From positions 1 through 31,256 of the forward strand of contig JBOEFZ010000013.1 in the NCBI GenBank assembly GCA_050633165.1: a stretch of 31,256 bases of DNA, in the 5' to 3' direction. Shown here one piece after another: positions 27,423 through 31,256 of this stretch. The position numbers and the translations under genes are program-made. This DNA comes from TMED27 sp050633165 (GTDB lineage: Bacteria; Pseudomonadota; Alphaproteobacteria; Micavibrionales; Micavibrionaceae). Below the pieces are notes generated by a model. The model was not told the DNA's origin and made no database searches. It was given only the letters and a program-made list of their open reading frames with translations. Every line of letters begins with the position of its first letter. Position 1 is the stretch's first letter.

Positions 27423-28097
27423 ATGAATAAAGTAATTACATTATTAGGGATGTCCGGTGCGGGGAAGACGCATTTTTCGGCTCGGATGGTGGGGTGGGGA
27501 TGGTCGCATTATTCTAATGATTATGAGATTGCGAAGCGGCTCGGGATATCGGTTACGGTGGATGATCTTTCGGCGTTATCGGCGTTTGTCGGGCAGGTTG
27601 GGGATGTTGAGCGGGGTGGCTTGAGCCTTGAGGAGTTTAAGCGGCGGCAAGTGGCGTATATGGATGCGGAGATGGATGTGCTGCGTGATATGCCGGAGGG
27701 GGCAGCGCGGTTGGTGAATGATTCTACGGGGAGCTTTTGTGAGATTGAGGATGAGGGGGTGATTGCGGAGGTTGCGGCGAAAAGTACGTTGGTTTATATT
27801 GAGACGGATGCGGCGAGCCATGAAGAGGTTATTCAACGGGCGGTGGAGTATCCTAAGCCGCTTTATTTTCCGCCGGCGTTGTTTGACGGGTGGGTTGAGG
27901 AATATTGTGAGGTGCAGGGCACTCAGGTGGATGGGATTGTGCCGAATGATTTTTCGGCGTGGGTTTTTCCGAAATTGTTTGCTTCGCGGTTGCCGAAATA
28001 TGAGCGGTTGGCGGCGGAGTATGGGGTGAAGGTGCGGGCGCAGGACTTGCATGCGTGTGAGGATGAGGCGCAGTTTTTGGCGTTGGTAAAAAAATAA
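27423..28097 (+). CDS. P-loop ATPase/kinase-like protein of unknown function
   Basis: A 224-residue protein with an N-terminal Walker A, G9-M-S-G-A-G-K-T, as in small-molecule kinases. The following H-Y-S-N-D-Y-E-I is where kinases bind the acceptor substrate; L-V-N-D-S-T-G-S-F-C and T-L-V-Y-I-E-T could be the later core strands. No precise family is assigned. The ATG at 27423 with GAGGG four bases upstream is chosen; an in-frame ATG at 27399 lies inside repeat R7 and would only add repeat-derived residues. It sits between ispH and rnhA, a place held in many alphaproteobacteria by homoserine kinase (thrB). Its sequence has no GHMP-kinase or APH-type features, so it is not thrB. Confidence 0.7.
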   Translation: MNKVITLLGMSGAGKTHFSARMVGWGWSHYSNDYEIAKRLGISVTVDDLSALSAFVGQVGDVERGGLSLEEFKRRQVAYMDAEMDVLRDMPEGAARLVNDSTGSFCEIEDEGVIAEVAAKSTLVYIETDAASHEEVIQRAVEYPKPLYFPPALFDGWVEEYCEVQGTQVDGIVPNDFSAWVFPKLFASRLPKYERLAAEYGVKVRAQDLHACEDEAQFLALVKK

Positions 28098-28190
28098 ACC
28101 ACTACGATCACGGCGAACACGACGATTTTTGTGCTTACGTTGATATTTGAACAATATCGTTGTGATCTTTGTGTGCGTTGTGGTTCAAAA
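28097..28190 (+). repeat. R6 repeat
   Basis: Left part ACCACTACGATCACGGCGAA from 28098; right part TTGTGATCTTTGTGTGCG... to TTGTGGTTCA at 28160-28187, identical over 28 bases to that at 23611-23638. Instead of R7, it is followed by a small palindrome GCGGC-TTT-GCCGC (28194-28206). Confidence 0.75.
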
Positions 28191-28222
28191 TTATTGCGGC
28201 TTTGCCGCGAGGATAAAATTAC

Positions 28223-28657
28223 ATGTCTGAGAAAAAAATTGAGATTTATACGGATGGGGCGTGTAGTGGGAATCCCGGGCCGGGGGGCTGGGGGGTGTTG
28301 TTGCGTTATGGTGAGCATGAGAAAGAGATGTGTGGTGGGGAAGCCGAGACGACGAATAACCGGATGGAGATGATGGCGGTGATTGAGGCGTTGGGGGCGC
28401 TTAAGGGGCGGTCTTGTGTGGATTTGTATACGGATAGTAAATATGTGATGCAGGGTATTACGGAGTGGATTGAGGGGTGGAAAGCGCGCGGGTGGAAGAC
28501 GGCGGGGCGCAAGCCGGTGAAGAATGTGGATTTATGGCAGGCGATGGATGCAGCCGTGGCGGCGCATGATGTGCGTTTTCATTGGGTGAAGGGGCATGCG
28601 GGGCATCCTGATAATGAGCGGGCAGATGAACTTGCCCGCAAGGGGATACCGCGTTAG
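28223..28657 (+). CDS. rnhA: Ribonuclease HI
   Basis: RNase HI cleaves the RNA strand of RNA-DNA hybrids in the cytoplasm. The 144 residues match the E. coli enzyme in length. The catalytic acids are Asp11 (Y-T-D-G-A-C-S-G-N-P-G), Glu49 (T-T-N-N-R-M-E-M), Asp71 (Y-T-D-S-K-Y) and Asp at N-E-R-A-D near the end, with His in W-V-K-G-H-A-G-H. The basic handle region (W-K-A-R-G-W-K-T-A-G-R-K-P-V-K-N) is present. No strong ribosome site is seen; GAGGATAAAATTAC precedes the ATG, with GAGG 11 bases away. It follows ispH and the P-loop gene in the same direction, each gap filled by repeats. Confidence 0.96.
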   Translation: MSEKKIEIYTDGACSGNPGPGGWGVLLRYGEHEKEMCGGEAETTNNRMEMMAVIEALGALKGRSCVDLYTDSKYVMQGITEWIEGWKARGWKTAGRKPVKNVDLWQAMDAAVAAHDVRFHWVKGHAGHPDNERADELARKGIPR

Positions 28658-28662
28658 ATTTT

Positions 28663-28709
28663 TGACCGCGGAAGTCACTGAGGTAAGAAGAGAAGTCACA
28701 GAGGTTTTT
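28663..28709 (+). repeat. R4-like degenerate repeat
   Basis: GACCGCGGAAGTCACTGAGG, then AGAAGAGAAGTCACAGAGG and a T run. It looks like a diverged relative of the ACCACAGAG family, immediately before R1 copy 2. Confidence 0.4.
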
Positions 28710-28714
28710 GTTTT

Positions 28715-28810
28715 GTCATTGCGAGGAAGGCGAAGCCTGACGCGGCAATCCATCACCTTTACTATCGGTAAGTATAGGTGATGGATTGCTTCGCTGTGCT
28801 CGCAATGACG
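28715..28810 (+). repeat. R1 palindromic repeat, copy 2
   Basis: GTCATTGCGAGG ... GCAATCCATCACC ... GGTGATGGATTGC ... GCTCGCAATGACG, an inverted repeat over most of its 96 bases with a short loop around 28755-28770. It lacks the extra palindromes of copy 1. Confidence 0.85.
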
Positions 28811-28820
28811 GGTGGGGGAG

Positions 28821-28883
28821 TTATCCACAAGGGTTTCTGCGGGTTTTGGGGTTATTTTTCAATCTTAAGATCTTTTTAAGATT
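28821..28883 (+). promoter_or_regulatory. DnaA-box-like site and AT-rich palindrome upstream of the orphan gene
   Basis: TTATCCACA, the perfect consensus DnaA box, at 28821-28829. An inverted repeat AATCTTA (28861-28867) and TAAGATT (28877-28883) follows around AGATCTTTT. These may regulate the gene at 28928 or be coincidental; see the findings. Confidence 0.4.
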
Positions 28884-28927
28884 CGTAGCCGAATGTGGGG
28901 GTATGAACCCGATAGGAGGCTTTTAAG

Positions 28928-29344
28928 ATGCGTAGTGATAATCCGAGTATAGAATTTCCCCTTCCCCCCGAGATGAATGATGATGCGGGAATTACCGTGT
29001 ATGCGAAGTTTATGGGGCATTTGCGGCATGTGCCGCATAATCGGGATGAGATTAGGGTGCTTTCCTCGATCCAGTTTACGGCGGATATGATGAATTATAC
29101 GGATGCGCAGGTGTCTAAGATGTTGGTGGATTTGGGGTTGCGAGCATCGCGGATGGCGTTTCCGGCGGAGTATCTGGATTTTGCGGATGCGGCGTTGATG
29201 CGTAATCCGTGGGATGTCGGTGGGCCGAATGCGGCGTTGCAGGCGTTGCGGGATTATTGGATTGCGAATGGTGAGGATCAATTTGCGGCGGCGAAGCGGG
29301 GTTATGCGGTTGTTGATGATACGATTTATGAAGGTTGCGTTTAG
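28928..29344 (+). CDS. Conserved-looking small protein of unknown function
   Basis: A 138-residue soluble protein, not recognised. It begins with a Pro-rich acidic segment (P-L-P-P-E-M-N-D-D), followed by mostly helical sequence containing H-L-R-H-V-P-H-N-R-D-E-I-R-V-L-S and F-A-D-A-A-L-M-R-N-P-W-D-V-G-G-P. It has a perfect ribosome site (AGGAGG at 28914-28919, eight bases before the ATG), the strongest in the window, so it is very probably translated at a good level. G/T-ending codons match the other plus-strand genes, so it looks resident. The preceding DnaA box and palindrome could be its control region. Confidence 0.7.
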   Translation: MRSDNPSIEFPLPPEMNDDAGITVYAKFMGHLRHVPHNRDEIRVLSSIQFTADMMNYTDAQVSKMLVDLGLRASRMAFPAEYLDFADAALMRNPWDVGGPNAALQALRDYWIANGEDQFAAAKRGYAVVDDTIYEGCV

Positions 29345-29359
29345 GCCCTAGGGCTTGGG

Positions 29360-29389
29360 TGGATTACACGGACAAGCCGTGTAATGACG
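29360..29389 (+). repeat. R2 palindromic repeat, copy 2
   Basis: Identical over 30 bases to 7201-7230; hairpin ATTACACGG (29363-29371), ACAAG, CCGTGTAAT (29377-29385). It lies between the ends of two convergent genes and may serve as a bidirectional terminator. Confidence 0.85.
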
Positions 29390-29403
29390 GATATAGGGGG
29401 TGT

Positions 29404-31256
29404 CTAATCGTTATATCGGCGGCCTTCGGGGAGGGTGGCGTTGTTGTCGGTTTTGAAGTTCCAGAAGCTGCTGTCGTTTTGTGATGTGCCGGATGGGTTG
29501 CTCAGGCGGTGGAGGAGGTTTTGGAATCCGGAGAAGAACGGGACTTGGTGGCGGTAGGGCGCGTACATGTGGTTGCTTTTGGCCATTACGTGTCGCCAGA
29601 TATGGGCGGGGTAGCTGCCGCCGGTTACGCGTTTCATGGAGGTATTGTCGTCATTGCCGAGCCATACGGATGTGACGAGGCGGTCGGTGAAGCCGATGAA
29701 CCATGCGTCACGGCTGTCTTGGGACGTTCCGGTTTTGCCGGAGGCAGGGACGCCGAAGGCTGCGCCGCGGCCTGTGCCGACTTCTAAGACGCCTTGCATC
29801 ATGCCGATAAGCTCACCGGTGGCAACGGGGTTTACGGCGCGGCGGGAGGAGGTTTTGTTTGGGCGTTCATAATAAACCGTGCCGTCTTTATTTGTGATTT
29901 TTGTGATGCCATAGGGTTTGACCATGACGCCGCCATTGGCGATGGATGCGTATGCGCCCGTGAGTTCAAGCGGGGAGATTTGGTTTGTCCCGAGGGCGAG
30001 GGAGAGGTCGGCGTTGAGGTCGGATTCGATGCCGAGGCGGCGGGCCGTGTTAACCACGGCGTCGGGCATGACGTCTTTCATGAGGTTGACGGCAACGGTG
30101 TTTAGGGAGAAGGCGATGGCGGTTTGCAGGTCAACTTCGCCGTAATATTTATGGCCGAAATTTTTGGGGCGGTAGCGGCCTTCGGTGATTTTTTCATCCA
30201 TGATGAGGTCATCGGGTTTCCAGCCATGTTCGAGCGCGGTGAGGTATATGAGCGGTTTGAAGGAGGAGCCGGGTTGTCGGGCGGCTTGGCTGGCGCGGTT
30301 AAACTGGCTTTCGCCGTAATCTTTACCGCCGACCAATGCGACGACTTGACCGTTGGGGCGCATGACGACGACCGCGCCTTGGGTCATGTTTTTATCTTCG
30401 CCGTATTTGCGGATTGTGGTGGCGAGGGCATCCTCGGCGGTGGCCTGGATTTTCGGGTTCATCGTGGTTTCGACGATGATATCTTCGGTTGGCGTGCCGA
30501 TGAGCTCGTCTAGCTGGTTTACGATCCAATCGGAGTAGTAGCGTTCGGCCTCACCCGACGGTTTGCGGCGGGGTTTGGGGATGAGGGTGCCGATGGCGGT
30601 GCGGTTGTCTTCGGTTAAGTACCCTGCGTCGACCATGGCGTTGATGACGACATCGGTGCGTTGTTTGGACTTTCCTGGGTTGGCGAGGGGGGAGTAGCGG
30701 GAGGGAGCCTTTAGCAAGCCGGCGAGGGTGGCTGCTTCGCGGGTGTTGATTTGCTGGATCGGTTTTTTGAAATACAGGCGGGAGGCCGCATCAACGCCAT
30801 ATGCGCCGGAGCCGAGATAGACGCGGTTGAGGTAGGCGGCGAGGATTTCGTCTTTGCTAAGCTCGTATTCCAGCCAGATGGCGAGCATGGCTTCTTGAAT
30901 TTTGCGTTTTAATTTGCGATCGCGGGAGAGGAATAGGTTTTTGGCGAGCTGTTGGGTGATGGTGGAGCCGCCTTGGGCGAAGCGTTGTTCCTTTGCATTG
31001 ACGAACATGGCGCGGGCGAGGCCGATCGGGTCGATACCGAAATGGTAGTAAAAGCGCCGGTCTTCGGTGGCGAGGACGGCATCGATGAGGATTTGGGGGA
31101 TGTTTTCGGTTGTGATTTGTTCACCGACGATGTCACCGTAACGCGCGATGACGTTGCCGTTGGCGGCCTTTACGGTGATGGAAGATTTGCGTTCGAAGCT
31201 GGCGTTTTGGGTGATGTCGGGGAGTTCGGTCGCGTAATAGGCGCAGATTCCGGCGA
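29404..31256 (-). CDS. mrcA: Penicillin-binding protein 1A (class A), 5' part outside the window
   Basis: A bifunctional peptidoglycan synthase; 617 codons are visible and the N-terminal membrane anchor lies beyond the right edge. The glycosyltransferase domain has E-D-R-R-F-Y-Y-H-F-G-I-D (catalytic Glu), Q-G-G-S-T-I-T-Q-Q-L-A-K-N, and R-K-x-K-E-like R-K-L-K-R-K-I-Q-E. The transpeptidase domain has S-S-F-K (active-site Ser), S-L-N and K-T-G-T-S. Reading back from the in-frame ATG at 31008 the frame stays open to the window edge and contains the first glycosyltransferase motif, so the start is upstream. The ending R-R-Y-N-D is charged. The call as PBP1A rather than another class A enzyme is from overall resemblance. 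Confidence 0.93.
   Translation of the reverse strand, partial: AGICAYYATELPDITQNASFERKSSITVKAANGNVIARYGDIVGEQITTENIPQILIDAVLATEDRRFYYHFGIDPIGLARAMFVNAKEQRFAQGGSTITQQLAKNLFLSRDRKLKRKIQEAMLAIWLEYELSKDEILAAYLNRVYLGSGAYGVDAASRLYFKKPIQQINTREAATLAGLLKAPSRYSPLANPGKSKQRTDVVINAMVDAGYLTEDNRTAIGTLIPKPRRKPSGEAERYYSDWIVNQLDELIGTPTEDIIVETTMNPKIQATAEDALATTIRKYGEDKNMTQGAVVVMRPNGQVVALVGGKDYGESQFNRASQAARQPGSSFKPLIYLTALEHGWKPDDLIMDEKITEGRYRPKNFGHKYYGEVDLQTAIAFSLNTVAVNLMKDVMPDAVVNTARRLGIESDLNADLSLALGTNQISPLELTGAYASIANGGVMVKPYGITKITNKDGTVYYERPNKTSSRRAVNPVATGELIGMMQGVLEVGTGRGAAFGVPASGKTGTSQDSRDAWFIGFTDRLVTSVWLGNDDNTSMKRVTGGSYPAHIWRHVMAKSNHMYAPYRHQVPFFSGFQNLLHRLSNPSGTSQNDSSFWNFKTDNNATLPEGRRYND

Noticed and set aside
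17925..28190. CRISPR array
   Set aside because: The repeats are dispersed, palindromic and kilobases apart; there is no regular repeat-spacer series and no cas gene.
28821..28883. Chromosomal replication origin (DnaA box plus AT-rich GATC-containing palindrome)
   Set aside because: Only one consensus box is visible, no origin-linked genes (dnaA, hemE, parAB, gidAB) are near, and the G+T bias of the plus strand keeps the same sign on both sides.

Overview
The window looks like a chromosomal segment of an alphaproteobacterium of moderate GC, probably an uncultured or poorly characterised lineage. The evidence is gene content and order: lptM-lysA next to ftsE-ftsX-ydcF-plsC with tyrA beyond, xseB-ispA-dxs, etfB-etfA with a HIG1-type twin-transmembrane protein, ispH followed by rnhA, plus a 17 kDa-type glycine-zipper lipoprotein and an MJ0042 zinc-ribbon protein. 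No rRNA, tRNA, CRISPR array, prophage or complete insertion sequence is visible. Genes are tightly packed, often with 1-14 nt overlaps. No gene-free stretch exceeds 300 bases. The plus strand is strongly G+T rich regardless of gene orientation, so the whole window probably lies on one replication arm with plus as the leading strand.

Layout. 1-2127: start of pdxH (minus), glycine-zipper lipoprotein, fabI and a coupled hotdog thioesterase. 2138-3943: a VapBC-like toxin-antitoxin pair translationally coupled to aroC. 3952-4420: a GxxExxY/PD-(D/E)XK gene sitting inside an imperfect inverted repeat. 4422-6995: sppA converging on a HAD phosphatase. 7201-8141: a two-gene unit of unknown function with a consensus promoter, between palindromic repeats. 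8147-10131: metA and tyrA, divergent. 10128-13234: a minus-strand operon read as micro-ORF, ftsE, ftsX, ydcF, plsC. 13299-15485: zinc-ribbon protein converging on lptM-lysA. 15557-16816: pentapeptide-repeat protein. 16972-18993: HIG1-like gene, etfB, etfA. 18999-20059: a frameshifted paralogue of the 7.5 kb gene, two tandem micro-ORFs sharing a motif, and a membrane protein. 20052-23938: dxs, an AT-rich frameshifted gene, ispA, xseB. 23952-26277: metallophosphatase, gmhA, a lipoprotein. 26340-28657: ispH, a P-loop protein, rnhA. 28928-31256: an orphan gene and the 3' part of a class A penicillin-binding protein.

The core genes serve the envelope and central biosynthesis: isoprenoid precursors (dxs, ispA, ispH), fatty acids and phospholipids (fabI, plsC), peptidoglycan and division (lysA, ftsEX, PBP1A), aromatic amino acids (aroC, tyrA), methionine (metA) and electron transfer (etfAB).

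The unusual layer is a set of dispersed palindromic repeats in most intergenic gaps. I label them R1-R7; one lies in frame inside dxs, and one family (R4) flanks the GxxExxY gene like terminal inverted repeats. Other signals worth following are a 23-bp inverted repeat that buries the ftsE ribosome binding site inside an upstream micro-ORF, two overlapping micro-ORFs with a common SLxxLDxLKP motif, and several promoters placed so that transcription should start at or within a few bases of the ATG. All functional statements rest on motif reading by eye; no database search was run.
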